A DNA stretch of 64,000 nt, taken from DSSB01 sp046346845. Lineage in GTDB: Bacteria; UBA10199; DSSB01. A program made the position numbers and the translations under genes. Under the pieces are notes generated by a model that saw only the letters and a list, made by a program, of their open reading frames with translations, did no database searches and was not told the origin of the DNA. Numbering within the stretch: the first letter of the stretch is position 1; each line of letters begins with the position of its first letter. The stretch lies in the NCBI GenBank assembly GCA_046346845.1, contig JAXMHH010000003.1:186001-250000 (forward strand), read 5' to 3'. Shown here one piece after another: positions 21,869-30,500 of this stretch.

Positions 21869-23107
21869 ATGGAATCCAACCCGACGATAAAAAAACAGGT
21901 ATACACCGACCGCTATTCGAATACCCAGAGCCCTCACACCGGACCCAGCCAGACCAATGCCGACTACAACTCCTTCGACACCGGCAATGTGGGGCCTGAG
22001 GGCTTGGTCAACGGCGGCGGCGGTGAGGAATACCAAAATCTCGCTCGCGGGCAGCAGGGCGAGGGAATGGGCGACGAGGAAATTTGGGGCGACATGAGTG
22101 AGGAAGCCTATGTGAACGCCTATCGCAATCATGTGGAACCACAGCAGCGCAGCGAAGCCGAGGCCCTGATGGCCGAGATGTCTTCCCAGGCCAGGGAAGG
22201 CGAAGAACCCGCCTTCGACCCGAAGAAGCAGATTGCGGACCTAAAAAAGGAGTTGCAGAAATCCGAGAACAGCATCGCGCTGGATGACGACGACAAGGAG
22301 ATCCTCAACAACAAGATCAGAGAGACGGAAAAATTAATCGGCAAGCGTGGCACTGATCCCGAGGAGCTTCGGGGAAAAATCGAGGACCTACAAGATGAGA
22401 TCAACTCCGCCCTCCAGGAGGCCAAGAGCACTCGTCAGGAAAAGATATCGACCATGAAGGGCGCGATCGACCAACTCAAGAAGGACATCGACAAATCGCA
22501 TTTGCCCGATGCAAAGAAAACCGACCTTAAAAACAGGCTCGATACCCTCAAATCCGACCTAAAAAAGGACAGCGTCGACCTGAAAGCGGCGACCGAATCC
22601 CTGGAAGGGATCCAAAAGGAGTTCCGCAAAGAAAAGACCATCAAAGAACTGAAAAAGAAACTTGAAACCTTGCCCGCCAAAATTCCGGGAGAGGGCTGGC
22701 ATCATGAAGAAGCGGCCCAATTGGCGACGAAAATTGCCGAGGCGGTTAGGACCGACAACTGGTCTGAGGTCAATAATTTCCTGAACTATTACATGAGTCA
22801 CGATACCAATAAGCCGAACAATTTTATCCCGCAAGTGATCGGCACCATATTCCTAGACCTCGCCGGATCGGATGAGGACAAACTCGACCAATTGCTCGCC
22901 ATCATCCCCGAAAACACCCGCAATTTATTGGCAAGAGCCGCGCCGGGCGACAACGCGGACAGCACGGAGCACCTCGACAATCAGGCCAAATACAAATATT
23001 ACGGGACCCCGAGATCCACGGCCAGCCGACTCCTCAGCAGCCGAATCGAGGAAGCCAGCGAAAACTTGGGCGAAGAGGAGCTGTCTTCCAGTTCGAGCAG
23101 CAGCTAA
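21869..23107 (+). CDS. Unrecognised coiled-coil protein
   Basis: 412 residues from an ATG at 21869 with GAGGAGA five bases upstream (the open frame starts earlier, at 21698, without support). The N-terminal 100 residues are polar and Gly/Asn-rich (NTQSPHTGPSQTNADYNSF). About 130-270 is a long charged coiled coil (KKQIADLKKELQKSENSI, KTDLKNRLDTLKSDLKKD). A helical domain follows (EEAAQLATKIAEAVRTDNW), and the tail is a run of serines. There is no signal peptide or membrane span. The 3' end overlaps the convergent AMMECR1-like gene by 4 bp. The AT-rich upstream region and composition could fit a secreted substrate or structural protein, but nothing proves it. Confidence 0.6.
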   Translation: MESNPTIKKQVYTDRYSNTQSPHTGPSQTNADYNSFDTGNVGPEGLVNGGGGEEYQNLARGQQGEGMGDEEIWGDMSEEAYVNAYRNHVEPQQRSEAEALMAEMSSQAREGEEPAFDPKKQIADLKKELQKSENSIALDDDDKEILNNKIRETEKLIGKRGTDPEELRGKIEDLQDEINSALQEAKSTRQEKISTMKGAIDQLKKDIDKSHLPDAKKTDLKNRLDTLKSDLKKDSVDLKAATESLEGIQKEFRKEKTIKELKKKLETLPAKIPGEGWHHEEAAQLATKIAEAVRTDNWSEVNNFLNYYMSHDTNKPNNFIPQVIGTIFLDLAGSDEDKLDQLLAIIPENTRNLLARAAPGDNADSTEHLDNQAKYKYYGTPRSTASRLLSSRIEEASENLGEEELSSSSSSS

Positions 23108-23739
23108 CGGCGGGGCTTTAGAGTTACGTTCAGGATTTCTACCGGAAACCGATAGACCGTGAAGCTCTCCTTTTTCTTCACCCCCGCCTTCGCCTTCGCG
23201 AAGGCCAGGAGATAACGCAGGGTACGCGCCTCGCCCGGCAGCACCACCGCTTCTTTACCCCCCGCCTTGAGCAGGATGGCGTCGCGGGCGGGGGACAGGC
23301 TGCCGAGCTTCGTCACCGGACTTGGCGTCCCCGCCGTCGTCAGATAGATCTGCATCCCCGACAATTCCTCGCGCAACACCGGCCGGTGCCGGGGGTCCCG
23401 AAAAAATGCCAGCTTTAAATTGACGGCGATCTCCTCGGCCAGGCTGGCCTGCCGCGGCTGCAGGCTTCCCATGCAACCGCGCACCTCCTCGCCGCGCTTG
23501 GCGGTGACGAAGACGCCCAGGGGCTCCTGGAAGACCTCATCCAGGTCCGCAGGCAAGGGGACCTCTTCCCCAAAGGCGCGGCGGATGGAGATATCGACGA
23601 GGGAGGCGAGTTGCGCCTGGAGCTTGGGATTGGAGCGGATTTCGCGGAAACGGGCAAGCCCCTCCGATTGCGAAAAAACCGGCCCGGGCAAGGCCAGCAC
23701 CAATATTACCCCAAAAAATAATCGCAAAATTGAAGCCAA
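23104..23739 (-). CDS. Exported AMMECR1-domain protein
   Basis: About 211 residues. A hydrophobic signal segment (RLFFGVILVLALPGPVFSQ) precedes an AMMECR1 domain with the characteristic GVFVTAKRGEEVRGCMGSL and EEIAVNLKLAFFRDPRH blocks. The AMMECR1 fold is usually cytoplasmic and its biochemical role is unsettled, so export is unusual. The start is uncertain: no ATG fits. TTG at 23739 (or 23727) is the best candidate, and both lie inside one arm of a 30-bp inverted repeat. The open frame reaches 23916 through that element. Insertion of the element may have changed the 5' end. It is the last gene of the cell-envelope cluster. Confidence 0.65.
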   Translation of the reverse strand: MASILRLFFGVILVLALPGPVFSQSEGLARFREIRSNPKLQAQLASLVDISIRRAFGEEVPLPADLDEVFQEPLGVFVTAKRGEEVRGCMGSLQPRQASLAEEIAVNLKLAFFRDPRHRPVLREELSGMQIYLTTAGTPSPVTKLGSLSPARDAILLKAGGKEAVVLPGEARTLRYLLAFAKAKAGVKKKESFTVYRFPVEILNVTLKPRR

Positions 23740-23910
23740 GAGGGAGTGTCCCTGGAGGGACCGAGGACTGTCTGAGCAAACAATAAAGGCGCCCCGGCCT
23801 TGGCAAAAATGGCGAGGTTGGGGGCCGCCAAATCGGGCTAGCGGGCAATTCCGATCGATGCGAGTTCCGCAGGTCCCGGAAGGGACACTCCCTCTTGGCT
23901 TCAATTTTGC
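23724..23910. mobile_element. Small inverted-repeat element (MITE-like)
   Basis: Two perfect 30-bp inverted arms (23724-23753 and 23881-23910, containing AGGGAGTGTCCCT and its complement) enclose 127 bp with no convincing gene. An inner GGGACC/GGTCCC pair extends the symmetry. The size, long perfect arms and position between two genes fit a non-autonomous transposable element or a foldback repeat mobilised by a Y1-type transposase elsewhere. No flanking target duplication was confirmed. It is too long and lacks the T tract for a simple terminator. Confidence 0.6.
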
Positions 23911-23925
23911 CTCCATATTGCTCCT

Positions 23926-25077
23926 TCAATGGAGATGCGAAAGCTTGGTCCCCGGAAAATAGTGGCGCAGGATCTCGTCGAAGCGCTTGCCCCTTTCCGC
24001 CATTCCCCGCGCCCCCCACTGGCACATGCCTACGCCGTGCCCCAGCCCCCTGCCCTCGAACTCCGCGATGCCGTCTTTCACGCTCAACTCGAACCAGTTG
24101 CTCTTCAGTTGGTTCCATCCGATTTTTCTGCCTAGCTCGGAGAGGAAATCCATCGTCTCGATACTTGCCCGTCTTGGTCCTTCCAAGGATAAATTGAAGA
24201 CCCTCCCTTGAGGCTCCCTCTCGCCAAGCGCCAGGCCGCGCAAGGGGATGCTCCCCGTCCAGCGGGGATCTTCGGCGAGGATGGCGGAGATCTCCCGCAG
24301 CGGGAGGCGGGCGCTCCAGCGGTAATGGGGCGAGACCGCACAGTAGTCTCCATCGGAAACTCCCTGCAGGTAGGGCAAGGGCTTCCCGCCGAAGACCCTT
24401 TGGTTGGCGCTGGTATGGCCGCCACAGGTGGAATGGAATAGACCTTCGATCGGCCTGCCCTGATAGGACAAGATCAAGCCGCGCGTCGCCCGCACCGCCT
24501 CCTCGCGCAGGGCCGAAGCGGGGCCCAAGCCGCCATAGACCTGGCAGTGGGTCAAATCGCAAAAGTCATAACCCTCCTCGGCATGCCGTCCGCGGTGGCT
24601 GAGGGCGAAGCTGCGGATCAGCACCGCCTGGGCCTTTTGCGCCTCCGCGGAAAAATCCTCGGGAAGCTCGGCGGCAAGGACCTCGCGGACATAAGCCTCC
24701 AAGGAAACTTGCTCGACGAAGGCGAGCTCGCCACGACGCGCCTCGACGAATAGAGACCCCGAGAAACGCCGCTGAAGGCCGCCGCCGGATATCTCCAAGG
24801 GCCCTGCGCTCGAGCGCAGGCGAATCCTCGCGAACACCCGTCCCCCTAACTCCACCTGGTTCTCGTGGGCTGCTAGAGAGACCTTCTGCCCTTCCGAGGC
24901 ATCCAGCGGGATGGCCTGATCGGGTCCCAGGGCCATTAACCCCGCCCCCCTCACCTCGACGGTCTTGAAATGGTATTTGGAGAGGACTCGGACGCGAAAC
25001 TCGCGCTCCCGCGCCGAGGCGCCGGCGGCCTGCGCCGCCAACAGAAGAAGCACCAAGAATGATTGAAAAAGTTTCAC
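23926..25077 (-). CDS. SpoIID/LytB-domain protein
   Basis: 383 residues from a GTG at 25077 giving a signal peptide (VKLFQSFLVLLLLAAQAAGASA). The SpoIID domain is clear: LEAYVREVLAAELPEDFSAEAQKAQAVLIRS, the CDLTHCQVYGG block, GLFHSTCGGHTSANQRVFG and the closing GRGLGHGVGMCQWGARGMA. In Bacillus, SpoIID is a lytic transglycosylase that cuts denuded peptidoglycan, and the Glu in AAELPEDF corresponds to the catalytic position. Here it would act in the periplasm. It lies in the envelope cluster 19 bp after the transpeptidase gene. The open frame extends to 25170, but the extra residues do not look like a signal sequence. Confidence 0.85.
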   Translation of the reverse strand: MKLFQSFLVLLLLAAQAAGASAREREFRVRVLSKYHFKTVEVRGAGLMALGPDQAIPLDASEGQKVSLAAHENQVELGGRVFARIRLRSSAGPLEISGGGLQRRFSGSLFVEARRGELAFVEQVSLEAYVREVLAAELPEDFSAEAQKAQAVLIRSFALSHRGRHAEEGYDFCDLTHCQVYGGLGPASALREEAVRATRGLILSYQGRPIEGLFHSTCGGHTSANQRVFGGKPLPYLQGVSDGDYCAVSPHYRWSARLPLREISAILAEDPRWTGSIPLRGLALGEREPQGRVFNLSLEGPRRASIETMDFLSELGRKIGWNQLKSNWFELSVKDGIAEFEGRGLGHGVGMCQWGARGMAERGKRFDEILRHYFPGTKLSHLH

Positions 25078-25096
25078 CGGGATCCGTGATTTAATC

Positions 25097-25987
25097 TCAA
25101 GGAATAATGGAAAATTTTTTCGCCAAGCCAAAGACCTTGCCCGCCAATCCCGCGGCCTCTTCGAAGCCATGGGCCTCCTTCAGGAAGACCACCAAGGCCC
25201 AGCGCGGACGCTCCGTCGGATAGGCCCCCAAAAACCAACCGTTGGTCGGATACTCGGAACTGAGCGCGTCGCCCGTCCCGGTCTTGCCGAGGATCTCCAG
25301 GTCCAGCTTCCCGACCCGTTTGGCCGTGCCCTCCCGCACCGCGCGCCGCAAACCCTGGCGGATCGGCGCAAATTCCGGCTGGGAAAGCCGGTCCAAATAG
25401 CGGAGCCAGAAATTGGCTAGCTCCGCGGGGCTCACGGAGAATTCCGGCAAGTCCCCGATCGCGAGGTCCGCGGCGGCCGAGACCCGCGGGTCGGTATCGG
25501 GCAGCGCCGCGGCGCCGGAAAAACCCTCGGCCGCCATGGCCTCCCGCAGGTTCCGATAACCCAGTTGAGTTCCCAGCCAAGAGAAGAACAGGTTGCAGGA
25601 CTGCCCCAGCGCCTGGGCCAGGTCGAGCTCGCCGTGGCCCTGGCGGATCCAGCAATGGCGGAGCTTGCCGCCGATCCGGTCGCGCCCGGAGCAATGGTAA
25701 CTCCAGGACCTGCTCGACCGTAGCGCCAGTTCGGCCGTGACCAGTTTCATCGTAGAACCCGGCAAGAACTTCCGCTCCAACAACGCGGGGTCTCCGAACA
25801 CCTGTCGCTCCCCGCTGACGCGGTCGATCCAGAGGACGACGCCGTCGCGCCTGCGGGTACTGCGTCCCACCTCGCGGGCGACCTCTTGGTAAAACAGGTT
25901 TGGATCAGGGGCCGGGGTCGCCCGAGCTTGGGCCCGCGCCGGCATAGGACCGAACAACAGGAGGAGCGAGATCAGGAGAATTTTCAC
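25097..25987 (-). CDS. Small penicillin-binding transpeptidase
   Basis: 296 residues with a signal peptide (MKILLISLLLLFGPMPARA). The three penicilloyl-transferase motifs are all present: SxxK as Ser78-Thr-Met-Lys81, SxN as Ser130-Cys-Asn132, and KTG as Lys235-Thr-Gly in LGKTGTGD. It is just the transpeptidase domain, without the dimerisation and PASTA modules of large PBPs, comparable to class D beta-lactamase-like or PbpA-type fragments. The start is GTG at 25987, overlapping the upstream stop by 4 bp. In a cluster with SpoIID, VanW and alpha-2-macroglobulin it probably crosslinks or edits peptidoglycan. A beta-lactamase function is possible but less likely. Confidence 0.82.
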   Translation of the reverse strand: MKILLISLLLLFGPMPARAQARATPAPDPNLFYQEVAREVGRSTRRRDGVVLWIDRVSGERQVFGDPALLERKFLPGSTMKLVTAELALRSSRSWSYHCSGRDRIGGKLRHCWIRQGHGELDLAQALGQSCNLFFSWLGTQLGYRNLREAMAAEGFSGAAALPDTDPRVSAAADLAIGDLPEFSVSPAELANFWLRYLDRLSQPEFAPIRQGLRRAVREGTAKRVGKLDLEILGKTGTGDALSSEYPTNGWFLGAYPTERPRWALVVFLKEAHGFEEAAGLAGKVFGLAKKFSIIP

Positions 25988-27030
25988 GGCTCTTGCGGGC
26001 GAGGCGCGGACTCCCCGCGCGGTACCACGAAGGCCAAGACCAAGAAGAGGACCAAGGCCAGCCCTCCCAAGATTTCAAGCCGGGCCACGCGGCTGAGGTT
26101 GCTCGCCTGCGCGAAGAGGGGCAGACCCAAGGTGGCGGCGGCCAAATTGAGGTAGGCCAGGACTCCCATGCCATAGGTCTCGGAGAAAAGGATGCCGAAG
26201 AGAAAACTCGCGGTGACCAGGCCCAGCAGATAACCGGCCATCGGTCTCACATGGACGAACACCCCTAAGGACAGCGGCAACACGACTCCTAATAGGACCA
26301 AGGCCAGGACCGTGGGCACCAGGCGATCCCGACCGTTCACCCACAGCAGGGCCGGGAGGAAGACGCCGGCGAACAAGGCGATGTAGGAGTAAGGAAGCGT
26401 GATCACCACGCCCAGCGCGGCGTAGCTGCTTTGCAGCAGGTAATACTGGATCGCGGCCCGGCCGGCCGCCAGCAAGGCGGCGAAGAAAATCGCGCGCCCC
26501 CAAAGCTGGCCGGACTCCGTCTCGCGTCCCAGCCATTTACCGCCGGGCAGGCAGGCATTCAGGATGCCGAAGCCATAGGCCAAGCCGCCCCACACGCTGC
26601 CCAGCCGCAGGGCTATTACCAGCCCGGCCGCCAGGAAGGCCGCGGCCAGCAAGGCGCTGAGCCCCTGCGGATAGCGGCAGGAAAGCGCGGCAAAGACCAC
26701 CCAGGCGACCAGGGCGCCGATCGGGTAGGCCAAGGAGGTTTGCCAATCGAGATTGAAGCCGTACCGCGCCAAGGCATAGGCGACCCCGCCGTGGGCCGCG
26801 GAGAAAATCAGGGCGAAGACCAATTTTCCCGCGCCGCCCTGCCCTTCTTTGCCGCCGACCATTGAAAAGCCGGCCCCGATACCCAGGCCGACCAGGGCCA
26901 AAAGACCAGTCAGCAGGTAGGCGGAGTGCAGGACCGACAAGGACTTCGAGAAATACAGCGCCGCGGCAAGGTTGGCCGCATAGGCCCAGGAGAGGGCCGC
27001 CATGGATTTTTTACAGGGAGCGTTCGACAT
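25984..27030 (-). CDS. Polytopic membrane protein of the envelope cluster
   Basis: 348 residues, almost entirely hydrophobic, with roughly ten predicted membrane helices. Loops are short (FSMVGGKEGQGGAGK, LPGGKWLGRETESGQ, VNGRDRLVP). I do not recognise a family. The start ATG at 27030 has GGAGAAG upstream and lies 20 bp inside the 3' end of the VanW gene. The stop overlaps the transpeptidase GTG. The tight overlaps on both sides suggest a partner role in the same envelope pathway, but this is inference. Confidence 0.6.
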   Translation of the reverse strand: MSNAPCKKSMAALSWAYAANLAAALYFSKSLSVLHSAYLLTGLLALVGLGIGAGFSMVGGKEGQGGAGKLVFALIFSAAHGGVAYALARYGFNLDWQTSLAYPIGALVAWVVFAALSCRYPQGLSALLAAAFLAAGLVIALRLGSVWGGLAYGFGILNACLPGGKWLGRETESGQLWGRAIFFAALLAAGRAAIQYYLLQSSYAALGVVITLPYSYIALFAGVFLPALLWVNGRDRLVPTVLALVLLGVVLPLSLGVFVHVRPMAGYLLGLVTASFLFGILFSETYGMGVLAYLNLAAATLGLPLFAQASNLSRVARLEILGGLALVLFLVLAFVVPRGESAPRPQEP

Positions 27031-27574
27031 CGTGCTTCTCCTTCCCCCAGATCTCGATGCGCAGCTGGTCCTGCGCCACCGTCGAGACGATCTTGACGGG
27101 GTATGGATAGGGATTGCGTAATTTCAAATCGGCGTAACCGTAGACAACCGTGGCGTCCTGCCCCTGCGGAACCGAGGCCACGGGCCCCGTGTGCGGCACC
27201 CGCTCGACGATCTCGAGACCGGCGCGGCGCGCGGCATTATACAAGGTGGAGGCCACCTGGCAGACCCCGCCGCCGGGGGTCTCGACGACGCGGGCCTCGG
27301 AGAGGCTGCGTTCGGGCAGAAAACCGCGGGCCTCGCTGTAGGGCCCCGCCGCTTCGTTGAGCGAGAAAACATCCCCGCTCTTTAAGATGGTTCCCGAGAC
27401 CGAAAGCCCTGCCCGCTTGATATTCTGCCTTTGGGCAAAACTGCGGGCGGAGAGGTCCGTAACGTATCCCGACATCCGGGTCCGAAAGGGACGCTGCCAA
27501 TAGAGCCCCGCCGAGACGCCCACCGCGAGGGCCGCGAGCAAGAATACCGTCGTTAGCTTGGCGCGCCTGCCCAT
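27011..27574 (-). CDS. VanW-like protein
   Basis: 187 residues. A single N-terminal membrane segment (LTTVFLLAALAVGVSAGLYW) precedes the VanW domain: FSLNEAAGPYSEARGFLPE, the invariant GGGVCQVASTLYNAA and YGYADLKLRNPYPYPVKIV. VanW domains occur in vancomycin-resistance clusters and in cell-wall proteins; their exact activity is unknown. The start follows directly on the stop of the alpha-2-macroglobulin gene, with GGAGGTG within that gene's last codons, so translation is coupled. Presence of VanW here does not by itself indicate glycopeptide resistance. Confidence 0.85.
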   Translation of the reverse strand: MGRRAKLTTVFLLAALAVGVSAGLYWQRPFRTRMSGYVTDLSARSFAQRQNIKRAGLSVSGTILKSGDVFSLNEAAGPYSEARGFLPERSLSEARVVETPGGGVCQVASTLYNAARRAGLEIVERVPHTGPVASVPQGQDATVVYGYADLKLRNPYPYPVKIVSTVAQDQLRIEIWGKEKHDVERSL

Positions 27575-30500
27575 TTATTCCACCTCCAGCACCGCGCTGG
27601 CCCCGGAACCGCGCACTTCCGGCCGGTACATCTCATAGGCCTGCGAGGGCATGGCGCCGAAGGTCCCCGCCAATTCGGGACGCAGGGCGTAGTTGAAGAT
27701 GTAACTACCCTTCTCGAGATAATTAATGAAGAAGGCGATCTTCTCGTCGCGCCGCTCGGAGTCCGCATAGTAGGCCGCGTTAGGGTCGAAGCGGACGCCG
27801 TCCACCGTCTCGAAACCCGAGGGAAAGGGATCTTCCAGAATTAGGTAGCTGAGATTCTGGTCGGACTCGACGGTGAGGCGCACGCCGATGATCTCGCCCT
27901 TCTTGAGCTTGCCCTTGAGCGGGCTTGCCTTGAACAGGCGGGCCCCGGAGTCGTCCGCGCCTTGGTCGCTGAGGACGACGTACTCGCGCTTCACGCGGAT
28001 ACCCTCCGCCACCGGCGCGAGGTTTTCCTCCTGGCTCCAGGTCGCCAGGTCGCTTTGGTAATAGAGCGGCGTCGTCAAGAGATTGGAGATGCCCAAATCG
28101 TTGTCACCGGTCTTGAGTGCCGGCTGCGGCACGTTGCGGACGAAGTGGGCCGAGGCCACGGCGACCTTTTCAAGGGCCTGCCCATTGAGGGTCAATAGGG
28201 CGCTCACCCCGCTCTTCACCCCGGGAAGGCCCTTGGCATAGTCGGCCAAAGCGTAGAGCACCGTCGCGGTCGCTCGGGTCTGCGACCACATGCCGCCCTG
28301 GCGTTGGGTGAGGAGCCAGCGCACCAGCGAATCCTTCAAGTTTTGATTGGGCCTGCCGGAGGCGATCAGGGCCTGCAGCACCCAGGCGGTCAGCTCAGGG
28401 TCTTGCCAATAGGCCTCGTGCCCGAAGGTCTTGGTGCGGGTGTCGCCGTCGCTGTAGTGGCACAGGGCGTTCTCGCAGATCGCCGCGCGTTCGAGGTCGG
28501 CGAGGTAATTCGCCGCGACCTCGCGTTTCCCCTGGGCGTCCAGGGCCAACACCAAGAGGGCTTGGGCCAGCTTGGTCTTGACGCCCTCGGCGCGCGGCAT
28601 CGGCGGGCTGTTTTTGATCCCCGCGATCGAGGCCACGTAGTGCAGGTAATAGACGGTGGCCTCGGGTCCCAGCATATAGGTCTTGGTCAATGCCGTCCCC
28701 GGCTTGAGGATGCCCTCCAGGGCCTCCTTGCCCTTCTGGATGGCATCGGCCGGCACCTTTTCGCCCAACTGCTCGGCGCGAATCAGGCCGTACAGCGCAT
28801 AGGCGGTCATGAAGGGATCGGTCTCGTCGTCCTTCCACCAGCCCCAGCCGCCGTCCGCATGCTGGTAGCGGAGGATGCGCTTCAAGCCTTTGTCGATCAC
28901 CTTGGGCAGCTTCTTTTCGAGCATCGGGTCGCTCAGTCCCAAGGACTTATAGAGGTTCGAGACGGTGATCGCCGGCAGCAGGCGACTCATGGTCTGCTCG
29001 ACGCATCCATAAGGGTAATCGACCAGATAACCCAGCGGTCCCAGGAGCTGGGCCACAAAGCTGGTGTCGAGGGTGACCTTGAGCTTGCTGCGTTTGGGAT
29101 CGTTCTTCGGCGGAACGACTAACTTCACTCCCGTTTGGCTTCCGGCCTGGACCTCGCCCTGGGCGTATTGGTGGTCTTCGATGCCGTGCGGCAACACCGG
29201 GATCTTCAGCTCCACGCCGTCCGAGACCTGGTCGTTCTTCGCCAAGAGTTGAATCTTGGCGGTGCCCGCCTGCTTGGGCAGCACCGTGAACTCAAAGGAG
29301 GCCACGCCCTTGGGCTCGATGGTGACATTGGTCGGCTCGCCGTCCTTGGGATTGGCGAAGTCCACGCCCTCGACGCCCAGGCTCACCCGGAGGTTCTGAG
29401 GCTTGTCGGTGTAGTTGTTGAGAATCGCCTTCAGGCGCACCTGGTCGCGCTCGGTGAAGAAGCGGGGAGTGGCGATGCGGGCGATCAGCTCCTTCGAGGA
29501 AATCACCTTGTTGATCTGCTGCCCGACCTCGGTGGCCGGGGTATGCGCCACAACGGTGGCCCGCCAGGTGGTGAGGTTGTCGGGCAGGGTGAAGGTGGCG
29601 CTGACCGAGCCGTCCGCCGCCGTCTGGATGGCGGGCAACCAGTAGGCGGTATCCTTGAAATTGCGCCGCAGCAGGTTGCGGTCTTCCTTCTCGATGCCTC
29701 CCGTGTAATAGCCGGAGAAGGAATAGTTGGTGCTCACCCGGTTGCTGCGAGGTCCCCAGAAGAAATTCTTGATGTCGGTGTTGTCCGCGCGCAGGGCGTA
29801 GATGCTCTCGTCCACCACCCCCAGCGAAACCTCGGCCGGCACCGGCTTTCCGGTCATGTCTTTGGTGACGATGGTGTAGGTGATGTTGCCGGCGGGGCGG
29901 TAGGTCTGGGCGTCGGGTTTGATCTCGACGTCGAGGTAGTGCTCCTTGGGAGAGATCGCCAGCTCGGCGGTGCCCTCATAGTATTCTTTCTTGCCGATGG
30001 TGGTGGCGCTGACGAAGATATTCGGCTCCCATTCCGCCTTCAGGGGCAGCTCGATCTCTTTCGAGAAACCGTCGAGGGTGACCACCTGGTACTGGTAGAT
30101 CTTCATCCCCTCGATCGACAATAAGATGCGGCCGTTCTTCACCGGCCCGACCAGGAAGATCTTTGCGGTCTCGCCCGCATCGTATTTCTTCTTGTCGGTG
30201 ACGATCTTCAGCTCTTTTTGCAGGCCGAAATCCTCGGAGTCTTGGGCCGAGCCGCTGACCCAGACGTAATCTTCATAGGCCACCTTGCGTCCGCCCCGAT
30301 CTTTGCCGCTGACCAGCAAACGATAGTAGCCGCCGCGCTCGAAGTTGAGGGTGACCTGCCCCTCGCCATTGGCCCCGGTCTCGCCCTTCGCCGTGGACTC
30401 CTTCTTGTAATCGTAGCTCGAGGCGATGGGATCCCAGACCTCCCGCTCGACCCGCACCTCGAAGGCCTGCCGCACCGGCTTGCCGTCGTAGTCCTTGGTC

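Noticed and set aside
23724..23910. Inverted repeat as a transcription terminator for the SpoIID gene
   Set aside because: Arms are 30 bp with a 127-bp interior and no T tract; a mobile or foldback element fits better.
27011..27574. VanW gene as evidence of vancomycin resistance
   Set aside because: No VanHAX, VanS or VanR genes are nearby; VanW domains are widespread in unrelated envelope proteins.
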